Source of the DNA: Entomortierella parvispora
Lineage: Eukaryota > Mortierellomycota > Mortierellomycetes > Mortierellales > Mortierellaceae
DNA length: 64,000 nt
Assembly (NCBI GenBank): GCA_963573315.1
Contig: OY752152.1
Coordinates: 248,001-312,000 of the forward strand
Direction: 5' to 3'
Below the pieces are notes generated by a model. That model saw nothing but the letters and a program-made list of their open reading frames with translations. It searched no databases and had not been told where the DNA came from. Position numbers and translations under genes: made by a program. Below, piece by piece: positions 54,857-64,000 of this stretch. Within the stretch, counting starts at the first letter, position 1, and every line of letters begins with the position of its first letter.

Positions 54857-56485
54857 TTATTTAGAGGGAGGTGTCCCTATTTTCCTTTGTTTCGAGAACT
54901 GTGTACGCTTATCTCTACTCCGAGACTTGAAGACTTCATAGCTATCGTACTCATCCTCGCTTAGGTCCAGTCCGTTCACGTCCACTCTGTTGAGTAACGT
55001 GCCGAAATCATGACCGAATCCACTCTCCTCAGACTCTGGTCCTCGGCCAGTTGTGATTTGTGAAGTGTGAATGCCCATGCCAGAATAATGTGCCTCTTTG
55101 TCTTGGGCTAGAACTCTCTCTCGACTGACCCATTCCAGATTCAAATAGGAAATATCTTGTGGCCTCACTTTTAGAGGCGCGTCATTTCCCATATCTAGAT
55201 CACTACGACTGCCACAGCCTCCGTCGTCGTCGTCATCGATACCGTCACCGCCTTTTTTCATTCTCTTGGCCAACATTTCTTCCAATCTCGTCTCTTCATC
55301 CAGAGCACACCGTTGCAACAGCCAGAGGCCGTCCTCGAGATACATTTGGTGTTGCGGAGACAGCCAATAGAGGTTCAGTGATTTCAGATTAGGGAGCGCC
55401 TTGAGTCTACACAAGAGTCGATAAATCTGTTTCACGGTCCGGATGGCTCTCAAAAGTAGCCATTGGCGTCGAACAAATCTTTGTGATGGTGTGTTCTTGT
55501 CGATACTGTTATTGTTGTCAGCCTTTTCAGCCTCAGTGATAGCATCCTCAAGGGCGTTCTCGAAATCGTTGTGAATCTCTTCAAGGAGTTGGTCCAATGT
55601 TTCAGAATGAGGTCCAAGGGTACGGATTTGTTCACGCGCTGCTTTGGCGACCAAAGAGGCGGCCTCGGCTGCGGTCCGGACATCAACCTTGGCTTCGTTT
55701 TTGGCATAGAGCATGACTCTCCAGCTTGGATAGAGTGAACAATCGGCGAGGTAGGTCGTCTCATCCGGATAGGGTCGATACATAAACCTTTCATCGAAGT
55801 GGTTAGTGTCATTTCCTTCTTTGATAGAAAAGTCTTTGAACAGAGAAGAAGAAGGATCATTGCTATCATCATCATGCTGATTGCTGCCGTCTGTAGATTC
55901 ATGTAGGGGGAATCTCCAAGCCCAAGGTGCAGGTCCGGGGGTAGGTGGGTCCCAGATCTCGAGCTCCAGAGTCTGAATTGTTTTCGAACATGCCCACTCC
56001 ATATCCACAAGGTCCTGTAGGGAGATGCCAGTCCGGGGGGTGACGGGGGGCACATGATCGTCGGGTTGATGCTGGAATCGGACCGAGAGCTTTCTCAAAA
56101 CAGGACAGCTCCTGAGAATCAATTTCGTGTGTTCTGCTATCCCCTGGAGAGGGATCCGAAAGGAGGTCTCCTCCATCGCCGGCTCTTCCTGCTCTTCTAA
56201 CCATGTATCTGAGCGTGGGTTCAGAAAGCGAAGATCGGGACGGAAATCGATGACGTGCAATCTAATGGATTCCAATGTGGTTCCGAAATTGTGAACTAGG
56301 GTCGGGATCACTCGTTGGTTCATCACTGGCGAGATCCAGCAGTCGATAATCTCAATGGGTCGTGAGACTGGTGGTTGTATTGATCGTAGGAATGTTGGCC
56401 GTTGGTGGCTTTGGTTCGCTTGTGTCCCTGAAAGGTTGTCGGTGGACGAGTCGATAGAGATCGCACTCTGGCAAGGGGAACTCAA
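54857..56485 (-). CDS. Leucine-rich-repeat C-terminal part of F-box locus (second frame)
   Basis: Open for 542 codons, with LRR-like segments: L-E-S-I-R-L-H-V-I-D-F, C-P-V-L-R-K-L-S-V-R-F, I-Q-T-L-E-L-E-I-W-D and L-K-S-L-N-L-Y-W-L-S. It also has acidic, Asp-rich patches and ends K-R-T-Q-F-S-K-Q-R-K. It overlaps the preceding F-box ORF by 134 bases in the +1 frame. Its own first 20 residues are Ser-rich and less convincing than the sequence after T-F-L-R-S-I-Q-P-P. The simplest reading is that it is the 3' part of the same gene, joined by an intron of length 1 mod 3 or by a frameshift. It converges on BCK1 with 55 bases between the stops. Confidence 0.6.
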   Translation of the reverse strand: MSSPCQSAISIDSSTDNLSGTQANQSHQRPTFLRSIQPPVSRPIEIIDCWISPVMNQRVIPTLVHNFGTTLESIRLHVIDFRPDLRFLNPRSDTWLEEQEEPAMEETSFRIPLQGIAEHTKLILRSCPVLRKLSVRFQHQPDDHVPPVTPRTGISLQDLVDMEWACSKTIQTLELEIWDPPTPGPAPWAWRFPLHESTDGSNQHDDDSNDPSSSLFKDFSIKEGNDTNHFDERFMYRPYPDETTYLADCSLYPSWRVMLYAKNEAKVDVRTAAEAASLVAKAAREQIRTLGPHSETLDQLLEEIHNDFENALEDAITEAEKADNNNSIDKNTPSQRFVRRQWLLLRAIRTVKQIYRLLCRLKALPNLKSLNLYWLSPQHQMYLEDGLWLLQRCALDEETRLEEMLAKRMKKGGDGIDDDDDGGCGSRSDLDMGNDAPLKVRPQDISYLNLEWVSRERVLAQDKEAHYSGMGIHTSQITTGRGPESEESGFGHDFGTLLNRVDVNGLDLSEDEYDSYEVFKSRSRDKRTQFSKQRKIGTPPSK

Positions 56486-57590
56486 ACATGTACTCTTTGA
56501 GGTAGGGACAAAAGTGGATCAATAGGGTGACAAGCAATGCATGGACAGACCGATCCTGAGGGCGCGAGCCTATTATCCCTGTAGGGAGTAGAATTGAATC
56601 CACGGTCTCGGGGTCGATGATAGCGTCATCATCCAGGACTGAAAGTGATAGTCGCTGAAGATGGCTACAGCTGTGCCGTAAGAACGGAAACAGGATCTCG
56701 TTTTCCATGTCCGGCCGCATGCCGGTGATGGTAAACCTCTCCAGTGAAGGCAAGGGTCTGAAGGGTCTGTGGGCAATGCTGTCTGGAAGGTCTACTTCAT
56801 CATCCTCGTGGGCTATAGACAGTCCCCAGTATATGAGGCGAAGTTCCTTGACCGACAAGGGGCAGTGCGAGAAAAAAAGCTTCACGTCCTCGAGGACGAA
56901 CCGATTTTGTACCTGGAGTTCAAACTCTGTCAGGACGGGGGATTGCATGAATTGGTCCAAAATGGCCTGCGAGAGCAAGGGTCTGCACTTGGAATCCCAG
57001 TCCAGAATCAAACAAGAGAGTCGAGTGTTCATACCGATCAACGACAGGGCGGACGGGGCCACCCTACCTTCATAACCATTGCTGACCTCACCATCCATAT
57101 CCTCGTCCTCTTCCTCGTGCTCGCCGGGATCCTCGTCAGAGAAAAAATCGTAGAGCCACTCGCTGTCATAAAATGAGTGCCTCAGCTGGAGATGTTGCAA
57201 GTGGGCGCAGCCAAAGTCGACCAACTGCAGGTCTGCCATGTTCACGATCGCGCGTTTGATCCAAGGCACTCGGTCCTGAAAAAACTGTTTTTCAGCTTCC
57301 AAGAGCTGTATCCTTCGGTCGATATTAGAGGTTGTCAAACGGACGGCATTCCAGAGAGGACGCTCAAAAAGCGTATGCCAGGCTCGACAGACCCGGCGAC
57401 AGATCCATAGTTCATCCGAGGTCAGGGTAATGCAGACCAGATCTAGAATCAAAGGAATATCAAAGGCAGAGATGGATCTTTGACCTGGGTAGCGAATCAT
57501 GCTCGAACGGTTGGCGTCATCGTAATTTGAAAGAAGCCTTGCGATTTCAAGTGGGGAGAGTTTTTGTTTGGAGGATTTCTTTTTTGGCAT
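56352..57590 (-). CDS. F-box-like N-terminal part of F-box/LRR locus (first frame)
   Basis: 412-codon ORF from ATG 57,590. After M-P-K-K-K-S-S-K-Q-K it has an F-box-like segment (F-D-I-P-L-I-L-D-L-V, then I-C-R-R-V-C-R-A-W-H and L-W-N-A-V-R-L, about residues 42-84). LRR-like strands follow: L-Q-H-L-Q-L-R-H-S, L-S-C-L-I-L-D-W, V-K-E-L-R-L-I-Y-W and L-Q-R-L-S-L-S-V-L. An acidic E-E-D-E-D-M-D insertion lies near residue 160. The last 40 codons turn Pro/Thr-rich after H-R-Q-P-F, where the other frame becomes the better coding frame. Probably an SCF substrate receptor; substrate unknown. Confidence 0.65.
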   Translation of the reverse strand: MPKKKSSKQKLSPLEIARLLSNYDDANRSSMIRYPGQRSISAFDIPLILDLVCITLTSDELWICRRVCRAWHTLFERPLWNAVRLTTSNIDRRIQLLEAEKQFFQDRVPWIKRAIVNMADLQLVDFGCAHLQHLQLRHSFYDSEWLYDFFSDEDPGEHEEEDEDMDGEVSNGYEGRVAPSALSLIGMNTRLSCLILDWDSKCRPLLSQAILDQFMQSPVLTEFELQVQNRFVLEDVKLFFSHCPLSVKELRLIYWGLSIAHEDDEVDLPDSIAHRPFRPLPSLERFTITGMRPDMENEILFPFLRHSCSHLQRLSLSVLDDDAIIDPETVDSILLPTGIIGSRPQDRSVHALLVTLLIHFCPYLKEYMFEFPLPECDLYRLVHRQPFRDTSEPKPPTANIPTINTTTSLTTH

Positions 57591-58200
57591 GGCCCACAGA
57601 GAGATGTAGCTGAAGCTGTAGGAGTGGTAGTGTCTGAGAAGTTTGAGTGGTAAGGGGAGGCGGAAAGTTGTAGGTCAGAAAGAAACAGGTGCAAAGAGTG
57701 AAGGTCAAGGAGAGAAGGAAAAAAGAGAGCGTGACACATCAGAGGCGCAGCGGCGGTGTCCAAAAATCGCGTTTTGGGGGACTCTTCTCCATTGTCTTTT
57801 TTCGTCCTTTGTCAGCACGGGAAGACTTTGAGGTCCAATGCTTCCAGTCCTTGTGAAAGTCTCTGCATTTCATCCAGGTAGAAGCTATTTGTCTTTGCCT
57901 CAAGCGCCAGTAGTTGGTAATTGGAACACTTGTCATCTTTATTGAATATGAAGTGACCCTTTGGTTGTTTCTTTGTGCGCGCATCCAAAGGCTCCCAGTA
58001 CTGGTTTCCGACTGAATGTCCTTTTGTATTTGAATCCTCATTTTCCTGTTTCACGTTCGATATTCTTATACGCAAAGTCCCAGCTTGTGCTCCATGACTG
58101 CATGTACATCGACCATGTCCGTGGAAAGCTCTGGCGCTATTATCAAAAAAAGATAATCAAAAGAAAGAAACAAAAGAACAGCGGCACAGTAAGAAGTTTG
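57591..58200 (-). other. Spacer with a small unassigned ORF (58,075-57,812)
   Basis: 610 bases between the F-box gene start and the UMP1 stop. An 87-codon minus-strand ORF (58,075-57,812) begins M-R-I-R-I-S-N-V-K-Q-E-N and includes F-Y-L-D-E-M-Q-R-L-S-Q-G-L-E-A-L-D-L, a possible helix. It has no known domain and might be an exon of a small gene. Confidence is low. Confidence 0.3.
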
Positions 58201-58923
58201 TCAATCAGGTCTTGAAATCGGTAGATCCACAAGCCCGCATCCGATCTTACTGTTCAAGAAGTCTTCAAAGTCGATAGACTCGTCTTTTCCAAGCAAGATA
58301 TCCTCTCCCAAGGTCAATGACTTTTGAGGCAGCATGGAGACGCCTCGGGCCTTGGTGACCAATGAACGTTCCATGGCCATCTTGATAGGGGCATGCATTC
58401 CGTACATGTTACGGGCCATGCTCATCTTGAGTTCCAGCTGTGTGTTGTCCCACTCTGCCAAACGGTTCTCCAGGGGGTGCTTGGCTGTGACTTCCGAGGC
58501 GATTTGGCGCATACCGAAACGCATGGTGTCGTGAAGGCCATATGAGTTGGAGGTGTCCAAAACCGAGGCTGAGCCTGCGGACGATGGTTTGCTGGAGGGA
58601 GCGAGGCGAAGAGACTAGATAAAAAAAAAAAAAGAAACGCCATCAGAAGCTGAGTATTTGAAGAATGTTCCTGCCTCAGTCCGAGATGAATGTTCCATCG
58701 AGTCCCGCCGGCCTATACAGTCCCACAGGTCCTTGTGTCTTTGCTGTCCTTTGCAGACCAAAGAGAGGTTCCAGCAGAAGAAGAGCCTGTCCCCATGTTG
58801 GTCTTGGAGAGGAAATGTCGTTTCAGGAGAGCTACTCCTCTGTCCGTCCCTTTAGCTTTAACTCCCGTGTCTTGTCCAGTCCATGTGCCTGTCCATGCAG
58901 TCGGCTGCTTCCATTATTACCAT
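58201..58923 (-). CDS. UMP1: Proteasome maturation factor Ump1/POMP
   Basis: Exon 2 (58,614-58,201) encodes S-L-R-L-A-P-S-S-K ... Y-G-L-H-D-T-M-R-F-G, H-P-L-E-N-R-L-A-E-W, M-A-R-N-M-Y-G-M-H-A-P-I-K and the acidic end D-E-S-I-D-F-E-D-F-L, all hallmarks of Ump1. An ATG directly followed by GTAATA at 58,923-58,918 gives exon 1 as the single codon ATG, spliced over a 304-base intron to TCT-CTT-CGC (M-S-L-R). The product is then 138 residues, the usual size of this chaperone. It helps assemble 20S proteasome half-mers and is degraded as the first substrate. Exon 2 is certain; the one-codon exon 1 is an inference. Confidence 0.88.
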
Positions 58924-59130
58924 GATGAGGGTCGGTGAGGTGATGAATGAAGGGCAGAAAAGTCAGACAGGCACACGCATGCATGCAGACGCGTTGGCAC
59001 AGACGTCCAAATAAGAGCAGTCACAAATGCTGACGTAGTGATTTCTTTATTTCCATGCACTGTATCGCGTTGAAAATGTGGACACACGGCTGGTCAGAGG
59101 ATATGCCCCTTCCTGGTGCACCAAAGGGCT

Positions 59131-59476
59131 CTAAAAACGTCTAACGACGAGGACGGTGGCAGCAGGGATGGAAACGAGGACGATGAGGGTGCAGATCTCA
59201 AGCGTCGATTCGAGGGGGGTCGTCTGTGATGTTGAAGGGGCAAAGACATGACGCCTTGTCAACGGCGCCCTTATTCAGCCTCAGCAACAACCTTTTTGCG
59301 ACTTTTAAAGAGAGACTCCCCCTTGGATCTTGAGGTCAACATCCAAGAAGAAACCCGATTCAGCGGTTTTGCCTGCGTCCAAAAGTCTCTTTGCGAAGGT
59401 CGTCATGATCTTTGTTGAAAAACGCAATATCGATGGTCTGTTGCACTTCCATCGCCGAGTTGTCTCTGTCCTTCAT
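59131..59476 (-). pseudogene. Small decayed gene with C-terminal membrane anchor
   Basis: Last exon (59,223-59,131): T-T-P-L-E-S-T-L-E-I-C-T-L-I-V-L-V, then V-L-V-V-R-R-F-stop, a tail-anchor-like hydrophobic segment. A 68-base intron (59,291-59,224, GTTGTT...CACAG) joins it in phase to G-E-S-L-F-K-S-R-K-K. Upstream, F-A-K-R-L-L-D-A-G-K-T-A-E-S-G-F-F-L-D-V-D-L-K-I-Q-G is in the neighbouring frame, off by one base at a run of five G (59,322-59,318). Possible starts are ATGs near 59,476 and 59,452, in yet another frame. One homopolymer base would restore most of it. The function is unknown; L-D-V-D-L-K-I-Q recalls the start of a BTB-like domain but is too short to call. Confidence 0.4.
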
Positions 59477-59792
59477 TTGAATCAAGTCTCAAGGCAATAA
59501 TAGGCGTTAGTAAAGCATTCTTATTCAAAAGAATGAAAAAGTGAATAAAACGATTCCCCTCTTTCGCCTGCACCTGTTGGGCATCAAATGGCTGACAGTG
59601 AGCGTAACCAGGTACAGTGCACGTCACCTACATACAAACAAAGGACCTTGGACAGCGGAGTTGTTTCGCGACACGCGTTTGTTTGGGCCAGAACAGTCGT
59701 CACAAAAATTGATCTGTTTCCATGCTATCCTCATCCTTGCCATTGCACATCCACGCGCACACACTTACACATCATAAATACACACACACACA
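59477..59792. other. Upstream region of first MYND gene
   Basis: Promoter side of the MYND gene, with CA repeats just before its start (59,752-59,792). ORFs here are short and unsupported. No gene seen. Confidence 0.5.
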
Positions 59793-60248
59793 ATGGTGCG
59801 TCATGCGAAACGAATCGGGATCACAGACATTGTTTGGGGCTACGATGAGGCTGGCCAAGGATACTTTTTGATCGTTGGGGATGCACGCGTAGGGTGGCAA
59901 GAGCAGCAGACCAAAGAGGTCCTCAAGGTCGTTACAGAAGTATGCTCGACTCAGGAGGGCACTTACCTGAAGCTGAACACCTTCCCCATCGGCGGATTTG
60001 GGCAAAAAGTCTCCACCGAGACGATGTTCACGTTCATGAGGCGCTACGGAATCAACCCTTCATTGATTTTCAAGTCCGGACCAGTGACCAAGGAAAGTCC
60101 CAAGATATGTGAGGCATGCGAAGTGCTAGAGATAGAGGGCCTTGACCCTCACAAGAGATGTGGTCGGTGCAAACTTGTTTGGTATTGTTCCAAGACTTGC
60201 CAGTCCACGGATTGGAAAACTCACAAGGACAATTGTATCGAGAATTGA
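59793..60248 (+). CDS. MYND zinc-finger protein, 151 aa (paralog 1)
   Basis: Single-exon ORF. An N-terminal domain of about 95 residues (M-V-R-H-A-K-R-I-G-I-T-D-I-V-W-G-Y-D-E through M-F-T-F-M-R-R-Y-G-I-N-P) is shared with the partial gene at 63,714 and is not a known domain to me. The C-terminus is a MYND finger (about residues 109-149): C-E-A-C, C-G-R-C, W-Y-C-S-K-T-C-Q, D-W-K-T-H-K-D-N-C, with the C-C-C-C-C-C-H-C ligand set. MYND fingers usually mediate protein-protein contacts through proline-rich peptides. It is not a SET-domain protein, being too short. Confidence 0.85.
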   Translation: MVRHAKRIGITDIVWGYDEAGQGYFLIVGDARVGWQEQQTKEVLKVVTEVCSTQEGTYLKLNTFPIGGFGQKVSTETMFTFMRRYGINPSLIFKSGPVTKESPKICEACEVLEIEGLDPHKRCGRCKLVWYCSKTCQSTDWKTHKDNCIEN

Positions 60249-61898
60249 TACACGATGCACTCGAATGCCAGACGTCTAACCAGTAGTCTTCCTGCAGATA
60301 ATCAATAAAGAGCTTTTATAGGCAGCAGTGGGACCATGGAGGTCTGAGGTTGTTCTTTCCTTGGGCAAGGGAGCGGTAGCCATGAACAGCGTCAATGTAG
60401 TGTTCAAGGCGATCACTATCCATGAAACACTTGCCAACTTTCCACAGTTTTTTTTCCAAGAACGTCTTGGATGCATCAACCTCCGGCCGCAAGCCTTCGT
60501 TTCAAATCTTTCTTCCGCCAACGCTCCAGCCAAACGACGAGAAGGCATGCAAAGGGCTACCTTCATGTCAAGGGAGTCAGCTTTGTAGTCCATTCGGTCA
60601 CTTCATGATCGGACCCAGGACGTGACCGCAGACTCCACAGCGGAAACGTTTACATCAACCGCAGTCTCCCCTGAGGTATCACTGCGGCACAGTGCGTTCG
60701 TCCTCCCTCTACACCTACCGCAACGCACCCAAATATACATGCGTCGTCAGCGCGCCCTTTTGACACAGCCTGGAAGAAGATAAATAGGCCTGCAAAGAAG
60801 ATCGTCCCTTGAAAAATGGTTCTTTGTAGTAGCTCTTTGTCTACCCAGCACAGAAAGCCGAGCCCATCCACTTTCCACTCTTCTCCAAACTCAGAGCCAC
60901 GCCTCGCGAGATCCTCGACTATTTCCGGATGCTGAAGTTATTGAGAATGACTCATCCCCATTGGAATTAGAGGGATTGTCCCAGTAAAATGCCGTGATAC
61001 CCGTGTCTGTACGTCAGACCTCTTCTAGAGGAATAGTGCCAGATGTCTACCCATTCCTGGGATCTTCTGATACCCATTATTGGGATCTTTTTTGATCTTG
61101 TTCAATCTTTGAAGATCCACAACTCCGAGATTTCTTGATCCTTACTGATATCTCTAGGTGATACACTCCATTAGATAACCACAACAGCAGCTGAATACCC
61201 TGATCTGGAGTAGAGGAGACCACTCCTCCTGAAGGACAGATGATATGGATTAACAAACCACACAAGCAAGCTTACTCTCGATCTTGTCCTTGCTCTTCAC
61301 TACTTTATCCCATCTCAACCTCTCCAGCCGCCAGCAACAACCTGACAGTTCCTCACCTAAAAGTACTCTTTGAATTTCTCTGATTGTTTTACTGTCACCC
61401 CTTTATTACAGATTTTCTTGATCCTGTTGCTTCTCCTTTCTCTCCATACCCTGGACTTTCTGGGGTCCATTCTTCCTGGCTTGCCATTGATTTTTCATAG
61501 TGTACGTTTTCTAGCTCCATTACCTAATCTCACTCCCGTTTTACTGCAAATGGAGAGATTTTTTTCAATCCTTCGGCCTTTTCGGTCTTGAAGTCATTTC
61601 CTTTTCTCTCGTTTCCTTCCTGCTGTTCTATTTTTCTCTTTCTCTCTTCTCTTTTACAATCACTCCCTTTTGTTCCCCCTTCATCCTTCGTTCTACCCTT
61701 CTCTGTTAGACCGCTTGGTGGTTGCAGATTCTCCCCCTTCGTCAATAGCCAAAAAGCCCTCGACGCCAACCCTGTATTTAAAAATGGTACCGTGCTACTA
61801 GTGAACAACGCATGCATCTCCATCTCGCTGCTTAAGTCAACAGTGTTTTTGGATACTGATCTCCAAAGAAATTAACCGATCAGCTAGGAGATGTATCC
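60249..61898. other. 1.65 kb without a supported gene
   Basis: Short ORFs on both strands (for example 60,593-60,276 minus, with a hydrophobic segment W-I-V-I-A-L-N-T-T-L-T-L-F) lack domains or clear splice structure. The part from about 61,260 to 61,760 is strongly pyrimidine-rich and may be the promoter or leader of the dioxygenase-like gene. Old duplicated or transposed sequence is possible but not shown. Confidence 0.5.
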
Positions 61899-63245
61899 AT
61901 GTATGACACGCCCAAAACGTCTTGGGAGTGGTTGGAGCACGGCATGGATCCGCAGTTCGGTCCGGTTTCCCGTGAATATGGGTTTATGTTTGACCCTAGG
62001 GCCATGAACAAAGCTCGTGTCGTCTTGCCAGATTCGTGGCTGCGCCTTTGGAAGGAGCTACCAGAGCGCTTCATCAACAGGCAGCTCAACGATCAGTTCA
62101 CTCGCGAGATTGAACCACTGAACGTCGACGCCATCTACATAAGGTGCCGTGATGACTCGCATGCCTTTATAAAGACCAAGAGCATCGTTTTCTGCATAGC
62201 GCAGGCCTGCATCGACTTTGACCGTGTGATCGCACAAGAAATGCCAGAACCGGAGCCGCTGCCCGATCCAGTGCAGAGTGCGATGAAGCGCTTTGCCGAG
62301 CTCTGTCGCTGTCCAGACTATTGTGCGCTTGCAGACATGAGTCTTACAGCATCCGTCTTGATGAACGATGACGCTGACGTGCTCAACTGCACGTTCGACG
62401 ACTTCAAGCTGATCTGTCCAGTCAACAATGCGCCCACCCATGAGGAGGAAGAGAGGAACGACCTCGAACCTGCGCGCATCCGTGGCCAAGCTGAGAACAG
62501 ATTCCATAACACGCCTACGATGATGGAGTACCGCGTTAGCGATTTGGTCGACATTGTCGCCAACACCCAGCGCGCGATTCACGATTATCGGTTGTCGTCA
62601 TCGACCAAGGAGCAGGACCAGCTGATGGCCGAGATATTGCACCAAATTGAGAGAGCCAAAACGTCGTTCAAGCGACTGTACAAGGGCTTCGCGTTGCTCT
62701 CTCGGAAAACTGTTGATCCAGTTGTCTGGCATCGTGATATCGTCAAGTACACATCGGGTTACGGTGGTCATCTCGGGCTCTCTGGACCACAAACCCCATG
62801 TGTTCACCTGATTGACGCATTCCTCGGCAGAAAGACGTTTGCCACCGAGCTGGGAAAGACGTCAGTCAAGGCGTTCCAGCAGACTCAATATAACCACCAA
62901 TGCTTCATTCTGAGCGTCGCAAACGGTCCATAGTTGCGAAGCTTTGCTGAAGAATGCTCGGCACTGCGCACAGACCACCCGGTGACTGTGGCGTTCAACG
63001 ATCTAGTCGACTCGTATACCAAAGGTTTTCTGGCGATTCACAAAGGTCGAGCTGTTGAGTTTGCCAAGACAGGTTTTGCCGAAGCCGGACCACGAGAATT
63101 CACGGCCAAAACCGAGTATGAATGGCCCGCCCCCGAAAACGTTGTCAGCAAGCTAAAGCGCTTTTTTGACGAAGCCGTACGAGAGCGCGATCAAATCAAG
63201 GTTACTAAGAAGCCCGACTCTGAACGCTGTGGACGTGAACCATAA
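61899..63245 (+). pseudogene. Indoleamine 2,3-dioxygenase-like gene with in-frame TAG, intronless
   Basis: One frame runs from ATG 61,899 to 63,245 (449 codons), interrupted only by TAG at 62,931-62,933. N-terminal G-F-M-F-D-P ... L-P-D-S-W-L-R-L-W resembles the G-F-L-P-x-x-x-P ... L-P-x-x-x-x-x-W start of the family. The later L-R-S-F-A-E-E-C ... A-F-N-D-L-V-D-S and A-I-H-K-G-R-A-V-E-F resemble the helix region carrying the proximal haem histidine. That His is after the stop, so the 344-residue truncated product should lack haem binding. The G-T-G-G-T motif is not clear. IDO enzymes open the tryptophan ring to give N-formylkynurenine. Assignment is by motif memory only; this could be a divergent member or another helical family. 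It lies between two MYND paralogs. Confidence 0.5.
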
Positions 63246-63344
63246 GTTCATTGCACTCTATCGAAACTCAAGCCCTAGATGAAGTAGTCAAGACCGATTT
63301 TTCGGGATGTGGCAGCCCTGGTCTACTTGCTTAATAATAAAAAC

Positions 63345-63376
<32 letters not shown>

Positions 63377-63713
63377 GTTGGAAAATTTGAAAGCACGGTA
63401 CGGGCCTCAAAACGCGAAACGCGACGGAGAGGAGAGTAGAAATCAGAGAATTCCTCGCAGCTTGATGGCTCCGTACGGCGCTATCTTGGTCTGCGGATTG
63501 TTTTCTTCCCCCTGAACAAAAAAGCAAGTTACACAACTTTTGTGCCAATCAACTCCAAGAAATTAAAATGAGGGGTGCGCCTTTTGTTTCCCTTCTTGCT
63601 TTGTGACATTCATTATTCTCATTCTCATTCCCATTCACATTCGGCCATTTGAACACTTCTTCCCCCCCAACACAGCTACACACAGGCACGCACGAACAGA
63701 GTCTTAGCAAGTA
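63246..63713 (+). other. 3' region of dioxygenase-like gene with A30 tract, then MYND promoter
   Basis: AATAAA at 63,336-63,341 is followed after four bases by 30 consecutive A (63,346-63,375). The remaining 338 bases lead to the second MYND gene and include ATTC/CATT-type repeats (63,609-63,640). No gene seen. Confidence 0.5.
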
Positions 63714-64000
63714 ATGGTGCGTCATCAGAAACGCCTCGGGGTCACCGATATTGCCTGGGGCTACGATGAAGGATTGAAAGGATACTTTTTGACCATCGCA
63801 GACGAGCGTCTGGAGTGGCGAGAAGGGCAGAGCGAAGAAGTCAACAAGATCATTGAAAAGGTGTCCAGCAGTCAGGAAGGCAATTATTTTGACCTGAATA
63901 CCTACCCTGTCGGCGGGTTCGGATACAAAGTCTCGCAACAGACCATGTTCACGTTTATGAGGCGGTACGGAATCAATCCTGAAAAGATCGGCAAGGCCAT
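63714..64000 (+). CDS. MYND zinc-finger protein paralog 2, 3' partial
   Basis: ATG 63,714 opens M-V-R-H-Q-K-R-L-G-V-T-D-I-A-W-G-Y-D-E. It aligns without gaps to paralog 1 over 95 residues, including Y-F-L, S-Q-E-G, G-G-F-G and the fully conserved M-F-T-F-M-R-R-Y-G-I-N-P. The window ends before the expected MYND finger, so its presence is inferred. Same orientation as paralog 1, about 3.9 kb apart. Confidence 0.85.
   Translation, partial: MVRHQKRLGVTDIAWGYDEGLKGYFLTIADERLEWREGQSEEVNKIIEKVSSSQEGNYFDLNTYPVGGFGYKVSQQTMFTFMRRYGINPEKIGKA

Noticed and set aside
55159-55392. 77-codon plus-strand ORF within the LRR gene
   Set aside because: Antisense shadow, no domain, inside a long convincing minus-strand frame.

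Overview
The window looks like a piece of a filamentous-fungal nuclear genome, probably an early-diverging lineage such as Mortierellomycotina. This is inferred from short GT-AG introns in most genes, Ser/Pro/Gln-rich regulatory proteins, F-box/leucine-rich proteins and chromodomain Ty3/gypsy retrotransposons; no taxonomic marker proves it. I saw no rRNA, tRNA or CRISPR array.

Bases 1-23,018 are a nest of Ty3/gypsy LTR retrotransposons, named here A to E. E (1-995) is the 3' end of a chromovirus with a 114-bp LTR, next to a decayed reverse transcriptase gene, D1 (996-1342 and 13,583-15,411). B has 150-bp LTRs and sits inside D1, with CATG duplicated at its two outer ends. Its 5' LTR and gag are on the plus strand (1343-2064), but its pol and 3' LTR are on the minus strand (19,815-15,412). 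A (2065-10,483) is nearly full length, with two 1,042-bp LTRs that look almost identical but a broken pol. A third A LTR lies inverted at 19,816-20,857. C1 (10,484-13,582, minus) and C2 (21,757-23,018, minus) are 5' parts of a family with about 452-bp LTRs. The flanks of the A LTRs do not pair up, which points to an inversion or shuffling through A LTRs, or to assembly misjoins.

Bases 23,019-35,400 hold host genes: a FAR1-like DNA-binding gene cut by C2 (minus), an RRM/SR-like RNA-binding protein (plus), an F-box/LRR-like protein (plus), an Mpo1-like 2-hydroxy fatty acid dioxygenase gene with several lesions (plus), a CLN3/battenin lysosomal-vacuolar membrane protein (plus), a SAP-domain multi-pass membrane protein (minus) and an unrecognised 237-residue ORF (minus).

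Bases 35,412-54,801 hold two large divergent genes sharing a repeat-rich 1.4-kb spacer. One is a 3,767-residue protein (8 exons, minus) built of ASH/MSP-like (Hydin/SPD-2-like) beta-sandwich repeats. The other is a 1,596-residue Bck1-type MAP kinase kinase kinase (7 exons, plus) of the cell-wall integrity pathway, carrying a SAM domain. The exon models of both close in frame.

Bases 54,857-64,000 contain an F-box/LRR locus split over two overlapping frames (minus), the proteasome assembly chaperone UMP1 (minus), a small decayed tail-anchored gene (minus), two MYND zinc-finger paralogs in direct orientation (59,793 and 63,714, the second cut by the window end) and, between them, an intronless indoleamine-2,3-dioxygenase-like gene with an in-frame TAG and a 30-base A tract downstream.
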